A stretch of 50,132 bases of DNA. Source: Candidatus Eiseniibacteriota bacterium (GTDB lineage: Bacteria > Eisenbacteria > RBG-16-71-46). Positions 23,835 to 31,825 of the stretch are shown in pieces. Under the pieces are notes generated by a model. The model was not told the origin of the DNA and searched no databases. It was given only the letters and a program-made list of their open reading frames with translations. A program made the translations under genes and the position numbers. The DNA is taken from assembly GCA_025360715.1 (NCBI GenBank), contig JANYBS010000165.1:1-50132 (forward strand), written 5' to 3'. Every line of letters starts with the position of its first letter. The stretch's first letter is position 1.

Positions 23835-24779
23835 ATGCCGCGCAGACCGAGCAGCGACGCGCCGGGCCCGGGGTTGTTGTCGATCGGGGCGCTTGCCACT
23901 GCAACCGGGATCCCCGCGCAGACCCTGCGCACGTGGGAACGGCGCTACGGAGCGCTCGAGGCGACACGAAAGCCGTCGGGGCACCGCCTCTACCCGGTGA
24001 GCCTGGTCACGCGGTTGCGCAAGGTCGTCACCCTGCTCGAGCGCGGGCATCGGCCCGGCGAGGTCCTGATGCTCACCTCCAGCGAGCTCGATCCCCTGCT
24101 GGCACTCGCACCCGAGGGTGCCACAGAGTCCGCGCGCGCGAACCGCACCGCGCCCGCGGGTCTTGCTCCGGGCGACTCCGGCGTGGACGAATTGATGCGC
24201 GCAGCCCAGCAACTCGACCGCGCTTCACTGCTCGCCCTGCTGAGGGAGCGCTGGACCCGGCTCGGTCCGCTGGAATTCCTCGAAGAATGTGCCGGCCGCC
24301 TGATGATCGAGATCGGGGCCGCGTGGCGGGCCGGATCGTTCGAGATCCGCCACGAACACTTCGCCACGGCCTGCCTGGCGGGCTTCCTGCGCGAGGTCCG
24401 GGAACCGTTCGACCGGCAGGCGCGAGGCGCACTGGTGATCACCGCCATGCTGCCCGGTGATATCCACGAAGGCGGCGTGCTCATGTCGAGCGTCCTCCTG
24501 GCCGTCCGGGGCTGCCGTGTGCTCAATCTGGGTACCGACATCCCCATCGAACAGCTTGCGGCAGCGGCTCGTGAGCGTAGCGCCGATGCCGTCGCGCTGA
24601 GCGTGTCGTCCGCCGTCGCGCCGCGGCGCGCAGCGAGTGGCGTCACGAAGCTGCGCGCCTTGCTGCCGAGGAGTACCGCGCTGTGGGTCGGCGGCGGCGG
24701 CGCCCCGAAGCCCTCACGAGGCGTGCGGTGTTTCGCGACACTCGCCGACTGGGACCGGATGCTGGCGGCAATGGCCTGA
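23835..24779 (+). CDS. CarH/LitR-like MerR-family regulator with B12-binding (photoreceptor) domain
   Basis: A 314-residue regulator. A MerR-type winged helix (about 14-80: S-I-G-A-L-A, T-L-R-T-W-E-R-R-Y-G, G-H-R-L-Y) is followed by a helical bundle (about 115-190) and a cobalamin-binding Rossmann domain (about 198-314). The adenosylcobalamin photoreceptor hallmarks are present: W-x9-E-H with Trp164, Glu174 and His175, and D-x-H-x-x-G with lower-ligand His211, followed by G-x8-L-G-T. In CarH proteins, tetramers bind DNA and repress in the dark, and light breaks the Co-C bond to release them. Carotenoid genes, the usual targets, are not nearby; the divergent DUF4397 gene and its own promoter are candidate targets. 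The start follows GGAGGGAG. Confidence 0.85.
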   Translation: MPRRPSSDAPGPGLLSIGALATATGIPAQTLRTWERRYGALEATRKPSGHRLYPVSLVTRLRKVVTLLERGHRPGEVLMLTSSELDPLLALAPEGATESARANRTAPAGLAPGDSGVDELMRAAQQLDRASLLALLRERWTRLGPLEFLEECAGRLMIEIGAAWRAGSFEIRHEHFATACLAGFLREVREPFDRQARGALVITAMLPGDIHEGGVLMSSVLLAVRGCRVLNLGTDIPIEQLAAAARERSADAVALSVSSAVAPRRAASGVTKLRALLPRSTALWVGGGGAPKPSRGVRCFATLADWDRMLAAMA

Positions 24780-24782
24780 GCG

Positions 24783-24806
24783 GCCGCCCCGCTGGTGCGG
24801 GGCGGC
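24783..24806. terminator. Bidirectional terminator between the carH-like and AsmA genes
   Basis: A perfect 10-bp GC stem with TGGT tetraloop lies 3 nt after the regulator stop and 5 nt before the AsmA stop on the other strand. Confidence 0.7.
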
Positions 24807-24811
24807 GCCCG

Positions 24812-27427
24812 CTAATGCTTCGTCGTGTCGGGCGGAACGGGCGCAGGCGCAGGCGCGGGCTTCTTGCGGCCGAAGAAGCCGTCGAGCAATCCGCCCGCCG
24901 CCTTCTTGAGGCTGTCCTTCACCGCCTGCACGTTCGGCGCCTTGTGCGTGCTGTCCGCGCCGCCCATGCCCAACTTCTCGGCGAGCGCCTGCTGCGCCGC
25001 CGCCCGCGTGTCCGCAGCAAGCTTGTCGCGCTGCGCCGTGAGCGCCGCCGAAGCGCGCCCCGCGAGGCGATCGCGCATCGCGCCCGTATCCCAGGCGATG
25101 TGCGGCGACTTCGCATTGCCCGTCACCCGAAGGTCGAGCAGCACGCGCCCCGCATCGTCGGCCAGTGCGCCCACGGCGAGCGCCGACTTCGCGTTCAGCG
25201 CCGCGACCGCGTCGGGCGGGAGCGTCACGCTCACCGCGTAATCGAGCGCACCGTCAAAGCCCACAGCGCCCGCGAGCTTCCATTCGCCCGCAGAGCCGTT
25301 CAGGTTCACCGGATCCGTGATCACGCGGCCCTGCTCCACGCGCAGCGGCAGCTTCAGGTCCCGGAAGCGCACCTGCTTGAGCGCCGGCACCTTGACGAAG
25401 CTCGCGAGCGCCTCGAGCGCGGGGCCTGGGCCCAGCTGGCCTTCGCTCAAAGAGGCGAGGCCCACGAGCGTGAGCGTGCGCACAAGATCCTTGGGCTCGT
25501 TGCCTGCGCCCGAGAAGTCCAGGTTGGTGCTCAGCGTGCCCTGCACCAGATCCTTGGCCGGGGTCCAGGCCGACAGCAGCGCATTCGCCTGGACGTTCTG
25601 CACGAGCGTCTTGAGCGCATAGGCCGGCTTGCGCGTATCGGACAGGTCGAACTTGGCGCTGCCCGCGATCGTACCGCCGTAGCCCGACAACGAGAAGCGC
25701 GGCGAGTCGAGCCGCGCGGGCGCCAACGTCACGTCGGCCACCACATTCGACACATCGAGCTTGCCTTGGCGCAGCCGGCCGATCGCGACCTTGCCGCCGC
25801 CTGCCGCGTTCGGCAGGAACGGCGCGCCCGGCGTGGTGGGCAGGAGCTCGGCCAGATCCAGATACGGGCTGCGGAAGTCGAACGTCACGCCCGCCGGCGC
25901 CACGGCGCCCGGCTTGCCCATGAGGGCGAGCGGGTGCGTGATGCGCGCATCGAGCGTGAAGGAACTCTTGCCGGCCGTGGCGGTGAGCTGCTTGGCCGAG
26001 GCAGACGTCTGCGCGAACACGACGGTGCCATTGATGCCGGTGATCTTGCTGGGCAGGTCGGCTTTGGTCACGCTCACCTCGCGCAGGACCGCGGTGCCAT
26101 CCATCAGGAAGGAGTTGGGGTCCGCAGCGCGGCCGCGGCCCTGCACGTCGACGCGCGTGTGGCCGCTGAGTGTGGCGCCCTGCGTGCCGCCGGGCACCAT
26201 GGGACCGACGGCGGCAAGGTCCAGGTCGCCGGTGAGCGCGAACGCGATCAGCGGATCGCCCAGATGCGTCGCGAGCATGCGCGCCGTGAGCGGCTGGCCC
26301 GCCACGCTCGCACGCACGTCATGCACGTTCACGGTATCGGGCGCGAAGTCCGCGCGCAGGGAGAGGTCCTTGACCTCGGCCGGCGCGCCGGCGTAGCGGA
26401 AGCCCGCATCGGCCAGCGTGAGCCAGCCGCGAATGCTGGGCATGGCAGCCGGGGCGCCCGCGGCCGGGGCCGCACCGCGCAGCCCAAGATCGAATGCCAG
26501 TTTGCCGCGCCCGCCGATGCCCTTCACCGCCGGCGCATCGGCCACCGCGACCCAGCTCAGCACGTCGGCCAGATCCACTTGCGAGCCGGTCGCACGCAGG
26601 TCGTAGCGCGGATGCGTGGTCACGGCATCGATGCGGCCAGAAAGTTTCAGCGACGTCTTACCCAGCTGCAGCGCCAGCTTCTCGAGCGCCAGCCGCTGCG
26701 TGGGCGCGTCGTACACGCCGTCGTGCTCCAGATGGAACACGAGCTTGGCAAGGCCTTGCTGCAGGTCGCTTGCGCGCGCCGCGCTCATGGAACCCCAAGC
26801 GAGGTCGCTGACCTCGGTGCTGCCATGCGTCTGGATGCGTTTGCCGCCTTGCTGCGTGGCGAGGCTCATGTCGGCCTTGATCGCGAACGCCGTGCGCGAG
26901 TCCGCACGAGCGTTGTCGAGCAGCACGCGGCCGCCCGTGATGCGGAAGCGCCGGATGTCCAGGTCCAGCGCAGGCGCCGGCGCGTTGGCGGCCGCCGGCG
27001 GCTGCGGCTGCATGATGTCATCCAGGTTCGTGGTGCCGTCGGCGCGCTGCAGCACGTGCAAGGCGGGCTGTTCGATGAGCAACTGCTGCACCTTGAGCTG
27101 GTGAGAGAAGAGCGCGAACACATCCAGGTCCAGGTCCAGCGCGTCGGCGCGAAAGGCGCTGCCATGCGCGAACCCGCCCGGCTCCGCCAACTCGAGCCGC
27201 GTCACCGCCAGGCGCACCGGTGGCCACAGCCGCAGCGACGCGTCGACGTAGCGCACGTCGCGGCGCATGACGTGATGCAACTGTTCGTCGATCGACGCGC
27301 GCAGCTTCGCGGGCGGGAAGATGAGCGCGAGTGCGGCCCAGGCCACGGCGATGAGGAGCGCGGGGACCGCAATCAGCCAGGCCCAGACCGGCAGCCGACG
27401 CGAAGTGACGTTTGATACTGTGGCCAT
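24812..27427 (-). CDS. AsmA family protein (large periplasmic, membrane-anchored)
   Basis: An 871-residue protein with one N-terminal signal-anchor helix (about 13-38) and a long beta-rich periplasmic body. The opening after the anchor (I-D-E-Q-L, D-V-R-Y-V-D, L-R-L-W-P-P-V-R-L) and the C-terminal part (G-L-A-S-L-S-E-G-Q-L, V-P-A-L-K-Q-V-R-F-R-D-L) follow the AsmA pattern. AsmA-like proteins belong to the bridge-like group proposed to move phospholipid between the inner and outer membranes. The C-terminus is a Lys/Pro/Ala-rich tail after G-L-L-D-G-F-F-G-R-K-K. GGAGG 8 nt before the ATG at 27427 decides the start; the frame stays open further upstream without meaning. Confidence 0.85.
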   Translation of the reverse strand: MATVSNVTSRRLPVWAWLIAVPALLIAVAWAALALIFPPAKLRASIDEQLHHVMRRDVRYVDASLRLWPPVRLAVTRLELAEPGGFAHGSAFRADALDLDLDVFALFSHQLKVQQLLIEQPALHVLQRADGTTNLDDIMQPQPPAAANAPAPALDLDIRRFRITGGRVLLDNARADSRTAFAIKADMSLATQQGGKRIQTHGSTEVSDLAWGSMSAARASDLQQGLAKLVFHLEHDGVYDAPTQRLALEKLALQLGKTSLKLSGRIDAVTTHPRYDLRATGSQVDLADVLSWVAVADAPAVKGIGGRGKLAFDLGLRGAAPAAGAPAAMPSIRGWLTLADAGFRYAGAPAEVKDLSLRADFAPDTVNVHDVRASVAGQPLTARMLATHLGDPLIAFALTGDLDLAAVGPMVPGGTQGATLSGHTRVDVQGRGRAADPNSFLMDGTAVLREVSVTKADLPSKITGINGTVVFAQTSASAKQLTATAGKSSFTLDARITHPLALMGKPGAVAPAGVTFDFRSPYLDLAELLPTTPGAPFLPNAAGGGKVAIGRLRQGKLDVSNVVADVTLAPARLDSPRFSLSGYGGTIAGSAKFDLSDTRKPAYALKTLVQNVQANALLSAWTPAKDLVQGTLSTNLDFSGAGNEPKDLVRTLTLVGLASLSEGQLGPGPALEALASFVKVPALKQVRFRDLKLPLRVEQGRVITDPVNLNGSAGEWKLAGAVGFDGALDYAVSVTLPPDAVAALNAKSALAVGALADDAGRVLLDLRVTGNAKSPHIAWDTGAMRDRLAGRASAALTAQRDKLAADTRAAAQQALAEKLGMGGADSTHKAPNVQAVKDSLKKAAGGLLDGFFGRKKPAPAPAPVPPDTTKH

Positions 27428-27544
27428 GAGCGGCCTCCGAGGGCGGCACGTTCCGGGAGCTGGGGAGTTTGGCTGCATCATGCCATAAGGGCGCGCCGCC
27501 CGGCCCCATGCGAGCGGGTTGTGGACGAAGCCCCGTGGCCTGCG

Positions 27545-27550
27545 TAGAGT
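27545..27550 (+). promoter_or_regulatory. Putative -10 box of a leaderless promoter for the aldolase gene
   Basis: TAGAGT lies 9 nt before the ATG at 27560. The same hexamer precedes the penicillin-binding protein and ogt genes at nearly the same distance. Confidence 0.5.
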
Positions 27551-27559
27551 CGCCGCCCT

Positions 27560-28267
27560 ATGACCCCTCCCGCATCTGCGACCCTCGCGCTGCTGAGGCA
27601 GCACCGGCTCGTCTCCGTGATCCGCGCCGCCACCCCCGACGCCGCCTATGGCGCCGCGCTCGCGGTGATCCGCGGCGGCATCCCATTTGTCGAGATCACG
27701 TATTCGGTGCCCGACGCGCCCAGTGTCATGGCGCGGCTGCGCGACTACGGCGCCGAGATGGGTGGCGTTGCGGATAGCAGCGTGGGTGGCAGCGTGGGTG
27801 GCATCGTGGGCGCGGGCACGGTGCTCACCGCCGCCGAAGCGCATGCGGCGCTTGATGCGGGCGCGCGGTTCTTGATCGCGCCCAATTGCAGTCCGGCGGT
27901 GGCGCAGGTCGCGCGCGAGCGCGGCGTGCTCTATTGCCCCGGCGCATACACGACCACCGAGATCATCGCCGCCATGGATGCCGGTGCGCATATCGTGAAG
28001 GTGTATCCGGTCGGCGTCGCGGGCGGCCCCGCGTACATCCAGGTGATCCGCGACCCGCTTCCGAACGTGCCCATGCTCGCGGCAGGCGGCACGAACCTGG
28101 AGAACTGCACGGCGTTCCTCGACGCTGGCGCGCAGGCGATCGGCCTGGGCGCCGCTCTCGCGGATCCCAAGCTCGCGCTGGCTGGCGACTTCGCGGCCAT
28201 CGAAGCACGAGCGAGGGCCTTCGTCGCGCGCGTTGCGCCTTACGCATCGCCGGGCCCCGGCGCATGA
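27560..28267 (+). CDS. eda: 2-dehydro-3-deoxy-phosphogluconate (KDPG) / 4-hydroxy-2-oxoglutarate aldolase
   Basis: A 235-residue class I aldolase that splits KDPG into pyruvate and glyceraldehyde 3-phosphate in the Entner-Doudoroff pathway. Visible motifs: the Glu of F-V-E-I-T-Y, the phosphate/pyruvate loop G-A-G-T-V-L, the Schiff-base Lys of I-V-K-V-Y-P, and A-A-G-G-T near the end. A Gly/Ser/Val-rich insert (D-S-S-V-G-G-S-V-G-G-I-V-G), coded by a short tandem repeat, stands just before the G-A-G-T loop and makes the protein about 20 residues longer than usual. No kinase or dehydratase gene of the pathway is adjacent. The stop overlaps the next start (ATGA). Confidence 0.88.
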   Translation: MTPPASATLALLRQHRLVSVIRAATPDAAYGAALAVIRGGIPFVEITYSVPDAPSVMARLRDYGAEMGGVADSSVGGSVGGIVGAGTVLTAAEAHAALDAGARFLIAPNCSPAVAQVARERGVLYCPGAYTTTEIIAAMDAGAHIVKVYPVGVAGGPAYIQVIRDPLPNVPMLAAGGTNLENCTAFLDAGAQAIGLGAALADPKLALAGDFAAIEARARAFVARVAPYASPGPGA

Positions 28268-29517
28268 CGGCGCGCCGATGGCGGGCCGCGCTCCTCATGG
28301 CGCTCACCATCACGTTGTTCGCCGGTGCGCGGCCCCACTCCGCGCGCGCCGATACGCGCGAATGGAGCAGCGTGAACGTGGCGGTCGAGGAGGAAGACGA
28401 TGAGAACTTCCTGGACCACTACCTCTCGCGCGCGCCGGTGCAGTGGCGCGACACGTGGGAACACAGCACCGGCGGCCTGCGCATCGAACAGGGCTGCCTG
28501 ACCGCGGGGATCTGGTATCAGCAGAACGACTTCAAGGCCCGCGCGCCCTTGGGCGCACACCCGTATCTGGATCTGGCGTGGCAGCAGCGCACCGACGATG
28601 AGCGCGCGTACGAATATCTGCAGCTCGACTTCCGCTTCCCCACACACGCGCATGGTGTATTCGGTGTGCGCTTCCGCCCGAGCTACGACAAGAGCCAGCA
28701 GGACTTTGCGGCGCTGTGGGACTACGGCGATGGCGCGTCCCCGCTACAAGTGCAGGCGTCCTTCACCGTGCGCGACATGTTCAACAAGCTCTGGGCGTTC
28801 CGCCAGACCGTCGTCGGCGGGCATGCAGAACCCTATCGCGCACATCCGTTCGAGCCGGGGATTCACGTGGTGTCCCGTGGCGCGCGACATCGCGTGGAGT
28901 TCGAGAGCGCCTGGCTCACGCCCTCGCGCAAGAAGGTGTTCGATCCGCTCACGGACGCCGATGGCCAGTTCTCGCTATGGGGATCACGCGCGACTCTGCT
29001 GGGCGTGCAGGCGTTCGGAGACTGGGAAGGCGAACTCCGCGGAGCAAACGAGCAGGTACTGAGCGCCACCGAGTTCGCCGGAACGCCCGGTAGTGGCCGC
29101 GTGTTCCGCCGCCGCTGGACGGGCGAAGTCGCCGTGCGCCGCCACCTGACGCCGGCGCTGTTCGCCGAGGCACGCTGGCTGTATCAGGATCGCTCCCAAG
29201 ATTGGCAGCCTCCAGCCGGCCCAGCGAGCTTCCGCGCCTACGACCGCATGCCCGCGCTCGAACTGGACTGGACCATGAAACCCGATATGGTCTGGCGCGT
29301 CGGTGCGCTCTATAACCGGATCGCGATCGACCTCGACGGGCGCCAGCAGTACTTCACCTACGGCGCCCGTAAGGAATCCCGTGCCTGGATCGGCCTGCAG
29401 GCACGATTCGGACGTGTGCAGGTACAAGGCATCGAAGGTATCGAACTCGATGCCGAGCCCTACCCCGTGACTTTTCATCACGACAAGGGGTTCCTGTCCC
29501 TGCAGACCACGTTCTGA
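28264..29517 (+). CDS. Outer-membrane beta-barrel protein of unknown function
   Basis: A 417-residue protein with a signal peptide (about 1-29, ending A-R-A). The body shows alternating polar/aromatic strands typical of a barrel (for example Y-L-Q-L-D-F-R-F, G-V-F-G-V-R-F-R-P, W-I-G-L-Q-A-R-F), and the last residue is Phe within L-S-L-Q-T-T-F, as recognised by the BAM complex. A short acidic cluster (E-E-E-D-D-E) follows the signal peptide. I do not recognise the family. It overlaps the aldolase stop codon, so the two are co-translated, although a functional link is not obvious. Confidence 0.65.
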   Translation: MTARRWRAALLMALTITLFAGARPHSARADTREWSSVNVAVEEEDDENFLDHYLSRAPVQWRDTWEHSTGGLRIEQGCLTAGIWYQQNDFKARAPLGAHPYLDLAWQQRTDDERAYEYLQLDFRFPTHAHGVFGVRFRPSYDKSQQDFAALWDYGDGASPLQVQASFTVRDMFNKLWAFRQTVVGGHAEPYRAHPFEPGIHVVSRGARHRVEFESAWLTPSRKKVFDPLTDADGQFSLWGSRATLLGVQAFGDWEGELRGANEQVLSATEFAGTPGSGRVFRRRWTGEVAVRRHLTPALFAEARWLYQDRSQDWQPPAGPASFRAYDRMPALELDWTMKPDMVWRVGALYNRIAIDLDGRQQYFTYGARKESRAWIGLQARFGRVQVQGIEGIELDAEPYPVTFHHDKGFLSLQTTF

Positions 29518-29565
29518 AGTGCAGCAAAGAAGGCCGCAAGATCCCCCTCGCAGAAAGGAATCGCC

Positions 29566-29964
29566 ATGAAGGGTTTCATGGACTTCCTCAAACAGACGAA
29601 CGCGCTCGCGCTCGCCATCGGTGTGATCATCGGTGGTGCTGTCGGCAAGGTCGTCAGCTCGCTCGCAGGTGACATCCTCATGCCGCTCATCTCTCTGGCG
29701 CTGCCGGCCGGCGACTGGCGTGAAGCGAAGATCGCTCTCACTCACAAAGCAGACGGATCGATCGACAAGGCGATCGCCCTCGGAAGTTTCGGCGGCGCGA
29801 TCGTGGACTTCGTCATCATCGCGTTCGTCGTGTACATGGTCACGAAGAACGTGATGAAGCCCGCACCCGCAGCCCCGGCACCGGCGACGAAGAATTGCCC
29901 GGAGTGCACGGAAGCTGTCCCGGTTGCCGCGAAGCGCTGCAAGTTCTGCGGCAGCGCCGTCTAG
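29566..29964 (+). CDS. mscL: Large-conductance mechanosensitive channel with C-terminal zinc ribbon
   Basis: A 132-residue MscL. Helix 1 carries the pore motif A-L-A-I-G-V-I-I-G-G-A-V-G-K-V-V and helix 2 is V-D-F-V-I-I-A-F-V-V-Y. The channel opens under membrane tension to release solutes after osmotic downshock. In place of the usual charged C-terminal helix bundle there is a Pro/Ala linker and a small zinc ribbon with C-P-E-C and C-K-F-C (about residues 110-130). The start follows AAAGGA. It has its own terminator and appears monocistronic. Confidence 0.93.
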   Translation: MKGFMDFLKQTNALALAIGVIIGGAVGKVVSSLAGDILMPLISLALPAGDWREAKIALTHKADGSIDKAIALGSFGGAIVDFVIIAFVVYMVTKNVMKPAPAAPAPATKNCPECTEAVPVAAKRCKFCGSAV

Positions 29965-29987
29965 ACATTCTCAAAGACGCTTCATCA

Positions 29988-30020
29988 CGGGCCCCGGTGG
30001 AACCCCCCCGCCGGGGCCCG
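29988..30020 (+). terminator. mscL terminator
   Basis: A perfect 10-bp stem (CGGGCCCCGG with its complement) with a 13-nt loop lies 23 nt after mscL, followed by TTGCGTTT. Confidence 0.65.
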
Positions 30021-30209
30021 TTGCGTTTCCGGTGACCTCACGGCGCCCGCGCGTGGAATAACCGCGCGGCCACGGCGTAATGGCTCAGGGACCCGCGCCG
30101 ATCCGGCACCGGCCCCGGCACCCCTGCCGCGTCGCGCCGGAGGAGCTCCGCCCGCGCGAACGACTCCCCGGAGCGCGCTCGTGCGCGAGCGCCCACGCGA
30201 GGTGGATCG

Positions 30210-31529
30210 ATGCGCCTGCTTCCCGCTGTCATGCTCACGCTGTGCTCGCTGTTCGCCACATCGGCACACGCGTTCTGCGGATTCTACGTCGCAAGCGGTG
30301 ACGCCAAGCTCTTCAACCACGCCTCGCAGGTGGCGCTCGTACGCGATGAAGACCGCACGGTGCTCACGATGGCGAGTGACTTCAAAGGCTCCCCCAGCGC
30401 CTTCGCGCTCGTGGTGCCGGTGCCCACGGTATTGCAGCGCGGGCAGATCCACGTCGCCGAACGCGGCGTGCTCGAGCACCTGGACGCGTTCTCGGCGCCG
30501 CGCTTGGTCGAGTACACCGATCCCGATCCGTGTGCGCAGAACCTGCCGCTGGCGGCAGGCCGGCTCATGATGCGCAAGGAAGCAGCCATGGGCGCGGCCA
30601 TGGACCGGGTCAGTGAAAAGAGCCGCGGCGTCACGATCGAGGCGCGCTACACCGTCGGCGAGTACGACATCCTGATCCTGTCGGCGACGCAATCGCAGGG
30701 CCTGACCACGTGGCTGCGCGAACATGGCTACCAGGTACCCGCCGGCGCTGCGCGCGTGCTGTCGATCTATCTCAAGCAAGGCATGAAGTTCTTCGTCGCG
30801 AAAGTGAATCTGGGCGAGCAGGCGCGCCTGGGCTTCTCGTACCTTCGTCCGCTGCAGATCGCCTATGAGTCGCCCAAGTTCATGCTGCCCGTGCGGCTCG
30901 GCATGGCGAACGCCGATGGGCCTCAGGAGTTGTTCGTGTACGCGGTCACCAAGCAGGGCCGCGTCGAGCCCACGAACTACCGCAACGTGCGTATGCCGGC
31001 CGATGCCGAGGTGCCCGAGTTCGTGCAGCAGGGCTTCGCGCACTTCTACCGCGACCTCTTCACGCACCAGACGGCGCTGCAGGGCATGGGCGTGGTCTTC
31101 ACGGAATACGCCTGGGACATGACGTGGTGCGACCCGTGCGCCGCGCCGCCGCTGAGCGCCGATGAGCTACGCCAACTGGGCGTGTGGTGGGTGCAGGAGA
31201 ACGGCCCGACGCCGGTGTTCCTCACGCGACTGCATGCGCGCTATGACCGCGCCTCGTTCCCCGAGGACCTGATGCTGCAGACCACCGCGGATCGCACGAA
31301 CTTCCAAGGCCGCTTCATCGTGCGTCACGAATGGAAGGGCAGCATGGATTGCGCCGCGGCGCGCGCCTATCGCGCCCAGCTCAAGACGCGCCGCGCTCTT
31401 CAGGCGCACACGCTGGCCGCTCTCACGGGCTGGTCGCTCGCGGACATCCGCCAGCACATGGCAGTGGGTCCGGACTTCGCGCTGCCGGGTGAACGCACCG
31501 CGTGGTGGGACGGCCTGTGGACACGCTGA
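30210..31529 (+). CDS. DUF2330 domain secreted protein (first copy)
   Basis: A 439-residue protein with a signal peptide (about 1-21) ending just before the family's start F-C-G-F-Y-V-A. DUF2330 landmarks include K-L-F-N-H-A-S-Q-V-A-L-V-R, F-A-L-V-V-P-V-P, Y-D-I-L-I-L-S-A, F-M-L-P-V-R-L-G-M, and R-Y-D-R-A-S-F-P-E-D-L-M-L-Q. Function of the family is unknown. A Cys-x2-Cys pair (W-C-D-P-C) and other Cys residues could form disulfides. A GAGGTGG ribosome binding site precedes the ATG. It is followed by an RnfD-like membrane protein and then a paralogue of identical length, so all three likely work together. Confidence 0.8.
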   Translation: MRLLPAVMLTLCSLFATSAHAFCGFYVASGDAKLFNHASQVALVRDEDRTVLTMASDFKGSPSAFALVVPVPTVLQRGQIHVAERGVLEHLDAFSAPRLVEYTDPDPCAQNLPLAAGRLMMRKEAAMGAAMDRVSEKSRGVTIEARYTVGEYDILILSATQSQGLTTWLREHGYQVPAGAARVLSIYLKQGMKFFVAKVNLGEQARLGFSYLRPLQIAYESPKFMLPVRLGMANADGPQELFVYAVTKQGRVEPTNYRNVRMPADAEVPEFVQQGFAHFYRDLFTHQTALQGMGVVFTEYAWDMTWCDPCAAPPLSADELRQLGVWWVQENGPTPVFLTRLHARYDRASFPEDLMLQTTADRTNFQGRFIVRHEWKGSMDCAAARAYRAQLKTRRALQAHTLAALTGWSLADIRQHMAVGPDFALPGERTAWWDGLWTR

Positions 31530-31825
31530 GCGCAGCGCGCAGCGGGCGCGATGCACGCGAACAGGAGCGTCACCTTGTCACCACGATGGCGTCACCCGGT
31601 GACACGCCTGCCGCGCCCGTAAGCGCAGAGGGCGCGCTCGAACGCGCGAATGGCGTGCAGTTGTCACCCTGGCGCGCGGCCGCGCGCTTGGCCCGCGGAT
31701 TGCAGAGAGCATTCGAACGCAGCAACCGCACACGGCGCCAGCAGCACCGTTGCGCAGCAGAAGAAGCGCCAACGCGACGCAGGCACACGGCGCCGGAGGT
31801 GCCGTTGTCTGACGAGGAGGGACCC
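31530..31825 (+). promoter_or_regulatory. Intergenic region with repeated GTCACC boxes
   Basis: The 296-bp gap has no convincing gene. GTCACC occurs at 31569, 31577, 31591 and 31663, and the third copy forms the near-palindrome GTCACCCGGTGAC (31591-31603). This could be an operator for the downstream membrane protein. The downstream frame is open through the gap, so an N-terminal extension cannot be wholly excluded. Confidence 0.35.

Noticed and set aside
24683-27415. A 910-codon open frame on the plus strand opposite the AsmA gene
   Set aside because: Its product is Arg/His-rich with no family features, and it lies antisense to a well-supported gene; long antisense frames are expected at this GC content.
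31502-31825. N-terminal extension of the RnfD-like protein
   Set aside because: The added 108 residues are Arg/Ala-rich low complexity, and a strong GAGGAGGG site precedes the GTG at 31826.
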